Made by a program: the position numbers and the translations under genes | Origin: Cycas panzhihuaensis | Lineage: Eukaryota; Cycadophyta | Direction of reading: 5' to 3' | Length of the DNA: 64,000 nucleotides | Assembly: GCA_023213395.1 (NCBI GenBank) | Contig: CM041465.1 | Location: forward strand, 217,379,741 to 217,443,740 | Shown: positions 1 to 11,549 of the stretch, piece after piece | How the letters are laid out: each line of letters opens with the position of its first letter | Position numbering within the stretch: the first letter of the stretch is position 1 | The notes under the pieces: model-generated | What the model saw: only the letters and a program-made list of their open reading frames with translations | Told to the model about the DNA's origin: nothing | Databases searched by the model: none

Positions 1-168
1 ATAGAAATTGAATATGAATTTGATGATCCTATAGAAGATGAGTCTCAGATTAATTCAAGTCTAAATGATGTTCCTTCTTTAAGCATTAATTCAAGTTCAA
101 AGAGTATGCAAGTTGATCAAGATTTTGCTCCAAAGGTTGAAGAAATCACTATTGTACATGGTGATTAA
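1..168 (+). pseudogene. C-terminal end of an LTR-retrotransposon polyprotein (partial)
   Basis: Frame 1 is open from the window edge to a TAA at 166-168 and encodes an acidic, Asp/Glu/Ser/Asn-rich tail. Downstream codons up to about 500 continue the same composition with scattered TAG/TGA codons. No enzymatic domain is visible. The assignment rests on position: about 350 bp downstream come a polypurine tract and an LTR start. The rest of the element lies left of the window. Gypsy or copia origin cannot be decided. Confidence 0.45.
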
Positions 169-515
169 GAATTTATATAGGATAATGATGACAATCAAGT
201 TGTATTTGAAGATGGTTACTTATAGGATCTACATCAAAATCAAACTAGACTGGGCACAATGACGAATCAGGATTTGCACTTACTAGAGTTACTACAACAA
301 CGTCATCACTACATGATGGAAGACATAAATCAAGCTAAGGACATCATCCTACAAAGGCATCAATACAGAATTGAAGACAAAAATCAAGTTAAATGAACCA
401 TTCTACAACAAAGACATCTCTACAAGATTGAAGGCAAGTATCAAGTTGAAGACATCATCTTCAAGATATTTTTAAGGACAAGTCATTGCAAATATAAATG
501 ACTCAAATGTGCATT

Positions 516-524
516 AAGGGGGAG
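516..524 (+). other. Polypurine tract
   Basis: AAGGGGGAG lies directly before TGTTGAAATATT, the typical purine run that primes plus-strand DNA synthesis next to a 3' LTR. Confidence 0.65.
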
Positions 525-775
525 TGTTGAAATATTAATGCACATATATTTTGTCCCACATAGAAGTGGGTCCCACTCTCACTATATTGATATGTATTAT
601 AAATACACAACATAGTGTATCATATGATCATCTATTGTAAGGATGTTTTGGTAATATAATTTGAGGTACCTTAAGGGTACCATTCAATCCTAGATGTGCT
701 TTTGTTCTATTTATTCTGTTTGTGAATATTATTTTATTGCAAGTTTGATTTTCTAATAGTGATGACCCTCAACTA
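525..775 (+). repeat. 3' LTR of the left-edge element
   Basis: It begins with TGTTGA after the purine tract. A TATA-like TTATAAATAC sits at 597-606, a position suited to an LTR promoter. A GGTACC-TTAAG-GGTACC inverted repeat lies at 665-681. The right end is not fixed because the partner LTR is outside the window; 775 is a guess. Confidence 0.5.
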
Positions 776-2262
776 AGAGTATAACATTAAGTCATAACTT
801 AATTTATAATTACATAAAAGTATAAGGAAGTGTCATTATATTTTAACACAACCTATGTGACAAAAGATAGACCTCTTTTGTACTTATGATTAAACTCAAT
901 TCATTAAATTTATATGACAAAGAATAAACTTACAAATTAAATTAGCAATCCAAGTTTAAAACATATTCATGTTGTTCTTAAAAAAGAAATGCATTCGCCA
1001 CAATAATCTCTAAAAAAATATAAATGAAGTAATTATTAAAAGTGAATATGTAAATGTTTTAGACAATTTAAAAATAAAATAGGATGGCCCTTATCACAAT
1101 TATGAAGATAAGTAAATTTGTTTTAGTATTACATTTATAAAGGAATTATAATTAGATGTATTAAAATACAATAAATAACAATAATTATTGCATGCCTACA
1201 AAATTAATTATTATCATGGTTTGTTGTTTCAGACTTTAAATAAGAATATAAACTTTAGAGAAGAAATAAATATTAAAAAGAAGATTAAATATTAAAAGGA
1301 ACTTAAAAAAAAAAAAAAAGAAAAAGAAAAATGTTAGTACTTTTACCCTTAGTGGATCTCAAAGAGTATTCCAAAGATGTTAATAAAAATGGACCATAGA
1401 TGGAGATCTAATTCAATGGTTAATAAGAAGATAGGTTTTGTTGTTTAAGGGGGAGGCTTGGATTATATTTCCCACTCAGTTCTAGTAACAATAAGTGAGG
1501 ATGATCTAGGTTTTTAAGTGTGGCATATAGGAGAAGGTTGTTGATGATTCATAAATGGTGATGTAGGATGAAGGGAGTGTAGACTTGCAATAATTCTTTA
1601 ATTCAAGGGGTTTTCATTGCTTTCTCCAGTGAAAATAAGAGCAATAGATATTTCTCTAGATTCAGGGGGGTTTCATTACTTAATTATCACTTTTATCCAA
1701 CAGTGAGTAGGGGATATTTCACTATTTTCCAATGGCAACATAAAGTAAAGGAGGGTTTTAACACTTTCTTATGATGGTGGACAAAGAGGTATGGTTTTAA
1801 GAAAATTTTCTTTTAGGGCTCTGAGAATGCATATTTACTATGGTTTCAGAAAAAAAAAAATTATATGTATGTTTATAGACTAATATCAGTAGAGTCTATG
1901 ACTTTTAGGGTTCTAGGGTTTAGTTTCTTTTTCCTTTTTTGTAAAGATAAATATAGCACTAAGAACTATTTAAAATTTTCTTCATTCTTTATGAGTCTTT
2001 TTGGATTACAGTAGGGTTTAAAATTTAGAGAAATTCCCTCTATTTCTTGCATATAAAAAAATATTAGATCTATAAATGTAGATAGTTTCTAGTATAAATA
2101 TAAAAAAAAATTGAATAAATAAATTATGTTTTCAAACCTAAGTTTACTTCTTTGAGATGTCCTTACTGTGGATTTTTTATCACATGAAAGGTGATTTTTG
2201 TTTGGTAGATATCTGTCTAGTTATATGTATGACGTAATTTGTTTAAAGATGTCTATTGTATC
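776..2262. other. AT-rich non-coding stretch
   Basis: No reading frame with recognisable content on either strand. It contains an A-rich run at about 1304-1330 and several short A or T tracts. The part from about 1340 may be the leader of the minus-strand LTR relic whose primer site is at 2263-2274, but no coding trace supports this. Confidence 0.5.
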
Positions 2263-2274
2263 ACTTTGATACCA
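2263..2274 (-). other. Primer binding site relic (initiator Met type)
   Basis: On the minus strand this reads TGGTATCAAAGT, differing from TGGTATCAGAGC at two bases. It follows a CA dinucleotide, as expected at an LTR end. Confidence 0.45.
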
Positions 2275-2520
2275 TGCTGGATAATTGTTGAATGTAGTAG
2301 CATATTTACATTAAAGAATTAGGATCAAAGAGACACACATCAAGGGAAATTAATGATATTATACATAACTTTTTGGAGAAGTTAAAAACACCTTTGGGGG
2401 AAGAAAAACCACCTTAATATAAAATATATTAATATCAAAATACATAATACATGTCAAAAATCTAAATCTAATCCTTTAGAATTTCTCATAACAAGTTCCC
2501 ACCTGATATTATATTTTCAC
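2275..2520 (-). repeat. Probable LTR relic
   Basis: The minus-strand sequence ending in CAGCA directly precedes the primer-site relic, so an LTR should lie here. No partner copy is in the window, so the outer limit is arbitrary. Confidence 0.3.
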
Positions 2521-3104
2521 TCTCTTTTTTATATTATGAGAGATAGATACATGTACATTGAATTGGTAATCACCGATTCAACCAACTTTATAATTATAGC
2601 CTTTATACAAATAATAATTAAATATAACATGACTAACTTTGACTAATATTAAATGCTATAATAAAAGTTAAGATAACATTATTGTCTATTAAGTAAGAAA
2701 AGAAAATTTATGCTCGAAAAAATATAAGATTTCATGAAAATATTACATAAAATGTAAGTAAACTCAAAGAAAAGAGATTATTGAGGAAAAAACTAAAAAA
2801 ATTATAAGTATAATCAAGATAAGTGATTATGAAAGCTCATGTAATTCAAGTTTAAATCCTAATCAAGTGACAAAGATAAATCAACCAAAATGTGTCAAAA
2901 TGATAATTAAAGCCTTAAAGTTAGATCACATCCCTATGGATTAAGGGGTAAGGACAAGGAGTATGAGGCAATAATTAAAGGTAAATATTACCTTGATGGA
3001 AAAGGCAAAGGATATCATTAAACCTAATTCATATGGCCCCTTCATTATAATGCAATACTTGCATACCTATGTTATATGTACATTAAGTAACCCCTTACTA
3101 TAAT
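2521..3104. other. AT-rich stretch without a recognised feature
   Basis: I see no coding trace or repeat of known type on either strand. Confidence 0.4.
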
Positions 3105-3403
3105 TTAATCATAATGTAAAGTTGTGTTAGGTCTGCCACCTTTATTGATATGTTGGCTAATAATATTGATGTAAATACTCATGGTATGCTTATAAATTAA
3201 TCTCCACACTTCACATTTGTACATTAGAATTTTATGTCGTGGAAGCTCTGTTAGAATAGAGATGCATAGTGTAACTAATTTGCTCGTAGCCATTTGCTCA
3301 GTATATTTGTTCTTGTTTTGATTTCATTTATGTAGTTTGATTTACTTTATTAATTTTTATTATTGAATGCATGTTGATATTAGATCTTGATGCTAATCTA
3401 ACA
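3105..3403 (+). repeat. Probable LTR relic ending at a primer site
   Basis: The segment ends in CTAACA immediately before a Met-type primer site, as an LTR would. The start is unknown; 3105 only marks where compositional similarity seems plausible. Confidence 0.3.
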
Positions 3404-3416
3404 TGCTATCAGAGCC
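3404..3416 (+). other. Primer binding site (initiator Met type)
   Basis: TGCTATCAGAGCC differs from TGGTATCAGAGCC at one base and follows the LTR-type CA end without a spacer. Confidence 0.6.
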
Positions 3417-4079
3417 TTACATGCATTTATCATTGATATTTTATGAGTTGTGTGAAAAATATAGGCCTATTTACCAAAATGACACCTCATTCACACTATT
3501 TTTTAAGGTTTTTTCATAATATTCAGTAGCCATCATCCAATCTAATTCTATTATAGGTAGTTTTTAACTTATATCAACTTCAAGGTGTAGATTTTTAGGC
3601 TAGTTATGGTCCAAAGATCTCCAGGTTCTATTTTTTGGACAAAATAACTCACTATTCCTTTATTTGGCCCTCATTTCAATCATAATCTATTCATGTAGGC
3701 TATATTTTGATCTTGAAAAAATATCCAATACCTTTGGCATTCCTCTAAAGCTACTCAACTACTATCCCAAGCAACACCATAAAGATTTAAGTGAAATTCA
3801 ACCTAGTTTGGTGCGTGGATCCTATGTGCACTCCAATAGCTCATTTTCACTCCATTTGGCTCTATTTGATATTGAATCACCTTATATGAGGCACATCTAC
3901 ACCTTGTGTCCTTATTAGAAGTGAGCCAAAGGAAGAATAATAAAAAATAATCATGATTAAATCCCATTTCATTTGTGCAAGTTACCCGTTAGATGTACAG
4001 GTCTATATGGCTACCATTATTGGCTGAAGGGCAGAGTAAAACTAAGATTATAAAGTCATAATAAAATAATTAGTAGAAT
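3417..4079 (+). other. Leader-like non-coding region
   Basis: It follows the primer site at 3404-3416 and resembles in style the long leader of copia A (35720-37657): low-complexity T-rich text without coding traces. An 84-codon open stretch at 3664-3918 has no recognisable content. Confidence 0.3.
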
Positions 4080-4288
4080 TTCCAAAAATTATTGGTAGTG
4101 TTGAGAAATAACTTTAGGCCATAAGGCTCATTTAAATAATTGGGTTATTGGGTTGCCCCAATATCTATCAATATTTGGTGTTGTAAAACACCATTAAAGT
4201 AATTAGTGAGTGGGTTAGCTAGGGTGGCTAGAGTTAGCTCAATACCTCCCAATGCTACCATATCCTCCTAATGAATGCTATTATATCA
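4080..4288 (-). repeat. 3' LTR of copia element Ca (partial)
   Basis: On the minus strand a purine tract at 4302-4290 (ATTATGGGGTAGA) is followed by a TG start at 4288. The same purine tract type, ATTATGGGGGAGA, occurs at the 3' end of copia E (20592-20604), and both are followed by AT-rich LTR-like sequence. The far end of the LTR is not determined. Confidence 0.5.
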
Positions 4289-5869
4289 TTCTACCCCATA
4301 ATATTCATTAGGAATGACTCTAATATTGTCTCTAAACTTATGAAACTTGATTCTTCCAAGATCCTTAGTGAAGATGTCTGCCACTTGTTCATGTGTGTTG
4401 TAGTAAACCAATTTAATCTCACAAACTTGTACTAATTCCCTGATAAAGTAATGCTATGTTTTAATATACTTCATTCATCCATGAAACACTAGACTATGTA
4501 TCATTTGAATTATACTTTGATTGTCACACATCATATGTGTAGGTCCATCCTATTTCATTTATAATTCATGGAGTAACCAACGTAGCTAAACTATTTCACA
4601 TGCTCTTACTACTACTACTTTATACTCTGCTTTTATAGTAGACAAGGATACTGTGTTTTACTTCTTGGTACTTCAAGAAATTGTTGCTGATCCCATGCTA
4701 AAAGTGTAACCAAATGTGGATTTCCTATCATCAACATAACCTATCCAATCTGAATATGTGTAACTAATCAACTTGAAATCTGTCGAGGACTTATAATATA
4801 ATCCATACTTAATTGTGACTTTTAGGTATCAAAGTATTCTCTTTGTTGCTTGCCAACATGTTGTCTTAGGATCTTGCATAAGCCTTGATACCATGCTTAC
4901 TAAATACAAAATATTAAGATGAGTTGATATCAGGTAGATTAAACTACCAATCAACTACCTATAAAGTGTAAGATCAACTAATGTAGAATCAGTGAGCTTG
5001 GATAGCTTTATTTCAATTTTTGTTGGTGTACCCAATGCCTTGTAATCATTCATCTTAAACTTTTAAAGTAAATCTAGTGTATATTTCCTTTGAGATACAA
5101 AAATCCCATTTTCATCTTGCCATACTTCTAAACCTAGGAAGTAATGCATGAGACCCAAGTGAGTCATCTCAAATTCTTTGTACATATCATCTTTGAACTT
5201 TTATAACAATTGAGAGTTATTTCTTGTATAAACTAAATCATTAACATATAGTCCTACAATAAGTATTGAGTCTCCTTCAATCTTTATATACAAGTTAGGA
5301 TCTGATTAACTTCATTCAAACCCTTTATCTCTGAAGTATTTGTCTATCCTAGGGTACCAAGTTCTACGTGCTTATTTTAATCCATACAAGGCTTTCTTGA
5401 TTTTGTATAAATTATTTTTCTTCCCCTTGACTTCAAAGCCTTTTAGTTATTGGACATAGATCTCCTCTTTTATGTATCCATTTAGGAAGACATTTTTGGA
5501 ATTCATTTATTATATTATCCATCCCTTTTGTGCAACAAGACTTAACACAAGACATACTATTTCCATTTGGGTTATAGAAGCAAATGTTTCATTATAGTTG
5601 ATTCCTTATATTTGAGCATACCCTTTAGCTACTAACCTTGCTTTATACTTGTCAATAGAGTCACTAGACCTAAATTTTATTTTGTAAACCCATTTGGTGC
5701 CAATTATTGATTTGTTTGGAGGGAGATCAACTAGTTCCCATGTGTCATTCTTGACCAAAGTATTATACTCCTCCTATATTTTAGTATTCCATTCTTATTT
5801 AGTATTCCATTCTTTAAAGGAGGCTCATATGATTCTATAACTTGGCTCATTAGAGTGAAGTTGACCTTA
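4286..5869 (-). pseudogene. pol: Ty1/copia RT and RNase H, 3' half of element Ca
   Basis: Read on the minus strand from 5869 down, this holds the RT finger/palm region, the active site YVND at about 5248-5237 (usual YVDD; the first Asp is Asn), LGLEVWQD-type palm sequence, then RNase H with SLSTIKAEY, a degenerate CDNQS block, and the C-terminal VADIFTKDLGRIKF block typical of copia. The frame ends in TGA at 4288-4286, overlapping the LTR start. Many in-frame stops make it a pseudogene. It is cut at 5869 by gypsy G1; the 5' half resumes at 12608. It belongs to the same copia family as E (16790-20606). Confidence 0.85.
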
Positions 5870-6133
5870 TGATCCAGGGGGATCTACCATATGTTTATAG
5901 GATGCAGAAAATACTAGGCATTGGAATAACTGAAAGAGATATGGCCAAATGGTATCAAAATTATATGAAATTTTATGTAAAGAATGAAGACACATCCCAA
6001 TACACGTGTATAAAAGGTCGGGTTCAGAAAATATCATTTGATTAGAGTTTAATCCTTGTTCTGTATAAAATTAATCCCACAACTAGCAGAAAAATGATAA
6101 ATATATCTTATAATTAAATGAATTAAAATGAAA

Positions 6134-6478
6134 TCAAATGACATCGAAATAAGATAAAATTTTGATTAGGTAGATAATATATACATCCCTATATGTGTAC
6201 CAAATTTGAGCTAAATTGGAGTCCGTTAAGGTTAGTTACAATCCACAACTTTTAAGAATTACATGAAGGCCACTTAGACAACAAAAAAATAGCAAATACA
6301 TATTATTATAAAATGAAAAAAATTGTAGTCAAATGACATCTAAATGAGCTAAAATTTTGAGGAAAATGAGGGGACATATGTTCCTATATGTGTACCAACT
6401 TCGAGCCAAATTGGAGTCTGTTAAGATTAGTTACAAGCCATAACTTTTAAGAATTACATGAAGGCCACTTGGACAACA
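6134..6478 (+). repeat. 195-bp tandem duplication inside the G1 LTR
   Basis: Copy 1 begins at TCAAATGACATC (6134) and copy 2 at the same 12-mer (6329). Both go on through the 'gagctaaaatttt' and 'acttttaagaattacatgaa' blocks to a 'ccactt.gacaac' block. The 3' LTR has the same pair at about 11813 and 12008, so the duplication predates insertion. Confidence 0.8.
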
Positions 6479-6547
6479 TGCATTCTGGTGGTTAGTGGTT
6501 ATACTTGTATAATTGCCACTTGCTAAACATGCAATTTTGGTTTCTTT

Positions 6548-6555
6548 CTATAAAT
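6548..6555 (+). promoter_or_regulatory. TATA box of the G1 5' LTR
   Basis: CTATAAAT lies in mid-LTR after the T-rich TTTCTTT and is kept in the 3' LTR copy. This is the usual place for the U3/R promoter. Confidence 0.55.
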
Positions 6556-6745
6556 TAAGCCCTATTATGGGTTAGAGAGGTAGTTATTGGAGGTGAAAGG
6601 CACTTGACTTGGGAAGCATCTTTGGAGAAGCATTTTGGAGGGTTGGAGTCCCCCTTATGGTATAATTATATCATTTATTCCTTGTAATTTAACCATTCTT
6701 TTGCTAGTTGATTTCTCCACCATTAAATGGAGATTTTCATAGTTT

Positions 6746-6751
6746 AATAAA
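6746..6751 (+). terminator. Polyadenylation signal in the G1 LTR
   Basis: AATAAA about 190 bp downstream of the TATA-like box, repeated at the same place in the 3' LTR; consistent with the R-region poly(A) signal. Confidence 0.45.
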
Positions 6752-6920
6752 AGTACTACTCCTCATACTTTTGGAGCAATATCAAGAATAAATGATTTGG
6801 TATAGAATTTCCTTTTGTGGGCTCATTTTTGTTTTGATGTTATTGGGATTTCTACACTAACTCCCAGGATCTCAAGGAGAAAAGGTTGATAATTAACTTC
6901 TTCACCAATTAGCTCTATTT

Positions 6921-6932
6921 TGGTATCAGAGC
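6921..6932 (+). other. Primer binding site of G1
   Basis: TGGTATCAGAGC, complementary to the 3' end of plant initiator-Met tRNA, at the 5' LTR/internal junction. Confidence 0.85.
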
Positions 6933-7048
6933 ATGTGATCTTTGTTGTAGGGACTTGAATGGTACAAACAAGGAAATGATACAAAGAGAAAGGTGAAGCT
7001 TTTCTTATGTTACAATCACCAAGAAGATAAAGAAAGAATCCAGGAATC

Positions 7049-8284
7049 ATGGCTGAAAAAGAAGATGGAGAAATTAGATTTGAAAAGCTTAAGAAGAATG
7101 TAGAAGTCTTGATGCAAATGATGACCTAACTTCTACCTCTAGTCAAGGGAAAAGGCAAAGAGAAGGAAGTTGAAGGAGGATCCACATATGACCACAACCA
7201 TGAAGAGGAAGAGGAGGAGACCTTAAAGCACTCATTTGAAGAAAGCAAGGGTACTTCATCTCATCAACCCTTCAAGGTAGAGGTAAAGTTGGATATTCCA
7301 ACTTATGATGGAGAGGTAAATGCTGAAAAGTTAGACCATTGGTTGGATCAACTTGAAACCTACTTCACAATTTATGCTTATAGTAATGCTCAAAAGCTTT
7401 CATTTGCTAGGCTCAAGTTATGTAAACATGCATTGACATGGTGGAATGCATATTTGAAGACTCATGGTGTATCTTCTTTTTTATGGATGGATTTTAAGAA
7501 AATAATAAAGAAGTAATACTACCCCATAGGTCATGAGGAAGACCAATGGGTCACTTGGCAATATTTACATCAAGGGAGAGGTGCATGTGTCCAAGACTAT
7601 ACTTCTTTATTTTTTAGGCATGGCATACTACCTGGTATTAATATGGATGAACATATCACTCTTATGAAATTCATTAGAGGATTACATGAATATATAAGGA
7701 AGGAACTAAGGCTTTTTAAGGTTCAATACATTGGAGAAGCAAGTGGAATAGCTATGGTAATAGAAAGTAAAAGCAAGAAATCTACATTCATGTCTAAAGA
7801 TTCTAATTTTACTTATAATAAGTATGAAAAGAATCCTAAATTGCACTCATCTAAAAGAGAAGAAGGAAAGAAGAAAAGAACTAATTTTGTTAATAGTTCT
7901 AACTATTGTGAGTATTGTGATATTAGTGGTCATATTGCAACAAAGTGTTGGAAGTTGCATCCAGAGCTAAAGCCAAAGCATATCAAGGATATGGAATTAA
8001 GAAAGAAGGAGAAAGGGAAAGCACTACTTTCTAAGGTGGAGATTCAAAGTGAAGGAGAAGAAGAGAAGGTTATTCTACTTATAAATTATGGAGATGATGC
8101 TACAAGGGAGGAACTATTTCACTTGAAGCTTCAAGTAGGAAATGATATTATTGGTGCCATTATAGATCCAGGGAGCCAAAAGAATTTGATCTCAGAAAGC
8201 TTGGTAAAGAGCATTGGGTTGGTAACTACTCGTCACCCTCACCCATATCCTCTTGGTTGGATCCAGAAAGATGTGGAAATATAA
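7049..8284 (+). pseudogene. gag: G1 gag, zinc knuckle and protease start
   Basis: Starts with ATG at 7049, 117 bp after the primer site. One frame runs through with internal stops at 7127 and 7514 (both TAA, CAA-derivable). An acidic N-terminal part is followed by the Gag core (LDIPTYDGEV, then LTWWNAYLK), and a CX2CX4HX4C zinc knuckle (CEYCDISGHIATKC) at about 7909. The protease follows at about 8150 with DPGS where DTGS or DSGS is usual. A TAA at 8282-8284 interrupts the frame, but the same frame continues into RT, so gag and pol were one polyprotein. The structural part forms the cytoplasmic particle. Confidence 0.88.
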
Positions 8285-10020
8285 ATATCAAAGCAATGTA
8301 CACTTAAATTTTCCATCACTAATGATTTTGTTGATGAAGTAATATGTGATGTGGTGCCATTAGATGTATGCCATGTTGTGCTTGGGAGTCCCTACTTATG
8401 GGATCGAGATGCACTCTTCTATCGAAGGGAGAGAAAGTACCAGTTGATGAAGGATAACAAGGGCTTCATCATAAAGGCCACAAAGAAGCACTTGGATAAG
8501 ATAGCATTAATTTCAGCCACTTAAGCAAAAAGAATGATCAATGCATGTGGTAAATTCATCATCTTAATGGTAAGGAGAAAAGAAGAGCCATGAGATGAAG
8601 AAGGTCCTTCTACTCACAGTCTTCTTATATCACCTAAACAAATGCAACAAATTGAGGAGTTAAAGACAAGGTATGATATTCTATTTCAATATGTTGATGG
8701 GCTACCACCAAAGAGAAAGATAGAGCATGAAATCACTCTTGTAGGAGATGCACCATTGCCTAATGTTACTTTGTATAAGCACTCCATTGTAGAGAATAAT
8801 GAGATAAAGAGGCAAGTTGAGGAGTTGCTTGATCAAGGGGTCATAAGACCTTCATGTTCACCTTGTGGGTCACCAATTGTCTTAGTGCTTAAGAAGGATG
8901 GAGGATGGAGAATGTGTATAAACTTTCATACTTTGAATAAAATTACAATTAAAAATCACTATCCTTTGCCTCACATAGATGATTTTCTTGATCAAATTTA
9001 GTATGCTTGTTATTTTACTAAGTTGGATTTGAAAAGTGGTTATCACCAAGTTAGGGTCAAGGAGGAGGACACATGGAAGACAACCTTCAAAACAAAGTAA
9101 GGACTCTTTGAATGGATGGTTATGCCTTTCAAATTGTGTAATGCTCCTGCAACATTCATGAGGCTAATGAATGAAATGCTAAGGCCTTACTTAGATAATT
9201 TTGTTATTGTCTATCTTGATAACATTTTAATTTTCAGCAACACATGGGAGGAACATTTGTAGCATATAGAAGAAGTTTTAAAGACTATAGCTAAGCATCA
9301 TTTGAAGCTTAATGTAAAGAAGTATGAATTTGGCAAGGAGAACTTGATCTTCTTAGGCTTTGTGGTTGGAGGAGGAAAGTTGAGCATCGATCCACTCAAG
9401 ACTCAAGCCATCCTCAAATGGCCTAGGCCAACAAACATCACAGAGGTGAGAAGTTTTTTAGGAGCTTGTCAATACTTGAGAAAATTTAATCTTCATTTCT
9501 CACAGGTTGCAGCACCTCTACATGGATTAACAAAATCTAGTAAAAAGTTTACTTGGGATTCCAAGGAGGAAGAAGATTTTCTTCTTTTAAAGAAGAAAAT
9601 TTGTGAAGCACTAGTTTTGGCAATTCCAAATTTGCAAAGGCCTTTTGAAGTAGAAGCTGATGCAAGTGGAAATGCAATGGGAGCTATCCTTATTCAAGAT
9701 GGGAAGCCTATTGCTTACCTTTCGGAAGTATTCACCCCTCAAGTAAAAAACTACCCAATATGATTGAGAAATATTCGCACTTCATCAAGCATGCAAGCAT
9801 TGGAGGTCCTACTTACTTAGAAAAGAGGTTGTAGTTCATACTGATCATAAGCCTCTTCAATTTTTACAAACCCAAAGTAAATTACAGCAAGAAAGACACA
9901 TGAAGTGGATGAGTTATTTACAATAATTCAATATTGTAATTAAGTACAAAAAGGGATCTAATAACAAAATTACTGATATGTTATTTAGACCACCTTGTTC
10001 CACTTCTTCTTCTACTTTTG
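8285..10020 (+). pseudogene. pol: G1 protease end, reverse transcriptase and RNase H
   Basis: Same frame as gag up to about 9760. RT shows the QVEELLDQGVIRPS and GGWRMCINFHTLN blocks near 8815-8940, then [10 protein letters not shown]-type palm sequence near 9020, and the active site YLDN at 9212-9223 (usual YLDD; second Asp is Asn). RNase H follows (EVEADASGNAMGAIL near 9650). A one-base loss near 9761 shifts the frame; RNase H continues in the other frame with a VVHTDHKPLQFL block. In-frame stops at 8999, 9098 and 9260 are all C-to-T derivable. Confidence 0.9.
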
Positions 10021-10046
10021 TTTGTAGTTCTCTTATGAGTTTGTAG

Positions 10047-11299
10047 GTGGAGCCAATACATCATGAAGAGTACAAAGACTTATACCATGAAGATGAAGCT
10101 TTGAAGGAAGAATTAGAGAACCTAGTAAGAGGAAGACCTTCCCAGCTTGCTTGGAAGGATGGTCTACTTTTTAAAGGGGAGCAGCTCTATGTTCCATCAA
10201 AAGGAGACAAGATCAAGTGGCTTAGAGAAGCCCATACTTCTAAAGTAGCTGGTCACTTTGGTATAGAGAAGACTTTAGAAAACTTGAGAAGATATGTTGT
10301 ATGGACAAAAATGTAAAATAATGTAAAAAAATATGTAAAAGGATGTGTAATGTGTAATACTTCTAAGCCTTCTTCTAGAAAATTAGGATTGTATACACTA
10401 CTTCCTATTCCCACTAGACTTTGGGAAAGTATCTCCATTGATTTCTTAAGGGGACTTCCCATGACTAGGAAGGGACATGATTATCTCTTTGTTGTTGTAG
10501 ATAGGTTTAGTAAAATGATATGACTAATACCTTGTAAGAAGACAATCACAGAATGTGAGCAATCGAGTTATTCTTTGAGCATGTATGGAAGAATTTTGGC
10601 TTGCCTTCTTCCATCATTTCAGATCGGGACACTCAATTCCTTTCATCATTTTGGAAGTCACTATGGGAGATGATGAATACCAAATTGAAGAGGAGTACAA
10701 GTTTCCATCCTTAAATAAATGGACAAACCAAAGTAGTGAACATAACTTTGGTAAATTTATTGAGGGGATACAATTCCAAGTATCCAAAGACTTGGGATAA
10801 ATCATTGGCTTTTCTACAATTTACATTTAATAGAGAAATGCATGAATCACACTCTAAAGCACATTTTAAAGTTTATTTGGGATACTTGCCTTAAAGTCCA
10901 TATGACTTAGAGTTTTCCATGCAAGCTAAGGAAGGATCCATCAAAGAGAAGGAGGAGCATGACAAGGCTTTAAGATACTTAGAGAAGATCCAGAGAGTCC
11001 ATAAAGAAGTACATGATCAACTTCTAAGGACTTAACAAAAGTGCAAGGAAAGACATGACAAGAATAGGCAAGAGTGTACTTTTCAAGAAGGAGATTTAGT
11101 ATGGTTATACTTGAGCAAGGAGAGGTTAAAAGGAGAAGGCAAGAAACTCAAACCTATAAGGTATGGACCATTCAAGATTTTGAGAAAAGTAGGTGGCAAT
11201 GCTTTCCAACTTGATCTTCTACCTTATATGCAAATATATTTAGTAGTAAATTCTAAATACTTAAAACTCTTTGATCCCTCCATGCTAGATAAGGAATAA
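10047..11299 (+). pseudogene. int: G1 integrase
   Basis: The N-terminal zinc-binding part has H and H in the AHTSKVAGHFG block near 10230 and C and C in GCVMCNTSKP near 10345. The catalytic core shows SIDFLRGLP (first Asp) and, after a further frame change near 10560, SDRDTQF (second Asp) near 10620. The expected Glu in the NGQT block near 10720 is Lys. A basic C-terminal segment KPIRYGPFKILRKVGGNAF follows near 11150. Integrase inserts the DNA copy into the genome; the lost Glu plus stops and frameshifts make this copy inactive. Confidence 0.88.
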
Positions 11300-11520
11300 G
11301 ACTAGTTCACTTTACCTTCAGTTGATAACTTGTATTTAGAAAGTGAGGAGCCTCTCAAGGAAGATTATATCTTGGAGAGAAAATCTACCAAAGCAAGACA
11401 TAAGACACATGAATCTTTCAGGATTGGAGTAGCAGGATAATTGCCTAGTAAGGCCAAGTGGTTTAGTAGACAACAAGGAGAACAACACTTCTTCTATCTC
11501 TAATTCTAAGCCAAATAAGA
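11300..11520 (+). pseudogene. G1 C-terminal chromodomain-like tail
   Basis: After the integrase, the frame encodes PLKEDYILERKSTKAR and later LPSKAKWFSR, which fits the pattern of a degenerate chromodomain (ILxRR...W) at the end of chromovirus integrases. Aromatic cage residues cannot be assigned with certainty. If right, G1 belongs to the chromovirus branch, whose integrases can tether to modified histones. Confidence 0.5.
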
Positions 11521-11534
11521 GTTGGCTATTTTCC

Positions 11535-11546
11535 AAGGAAGGGGAG
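11535..11546 (+). other. Polypurine tract of G1
   Basis: AAGGAAGGGGAG three bases before the 3' LTR start. Confidence 0.75.
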
Positions 11547-11549
11547 CCA

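Larger units (their letters stand above)
5870..6928 (+). repeat. 5' LTR of G1
   Basis: Starts TGATCCAG. Aligns over its whole length with 11550-12607. The end is ambiguous: similarity to the 3' LTR runs to TATCA at 6928, which overlaps the primer site at 6921-6932, so the true end may be about 6920. Confidence 0.88.
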
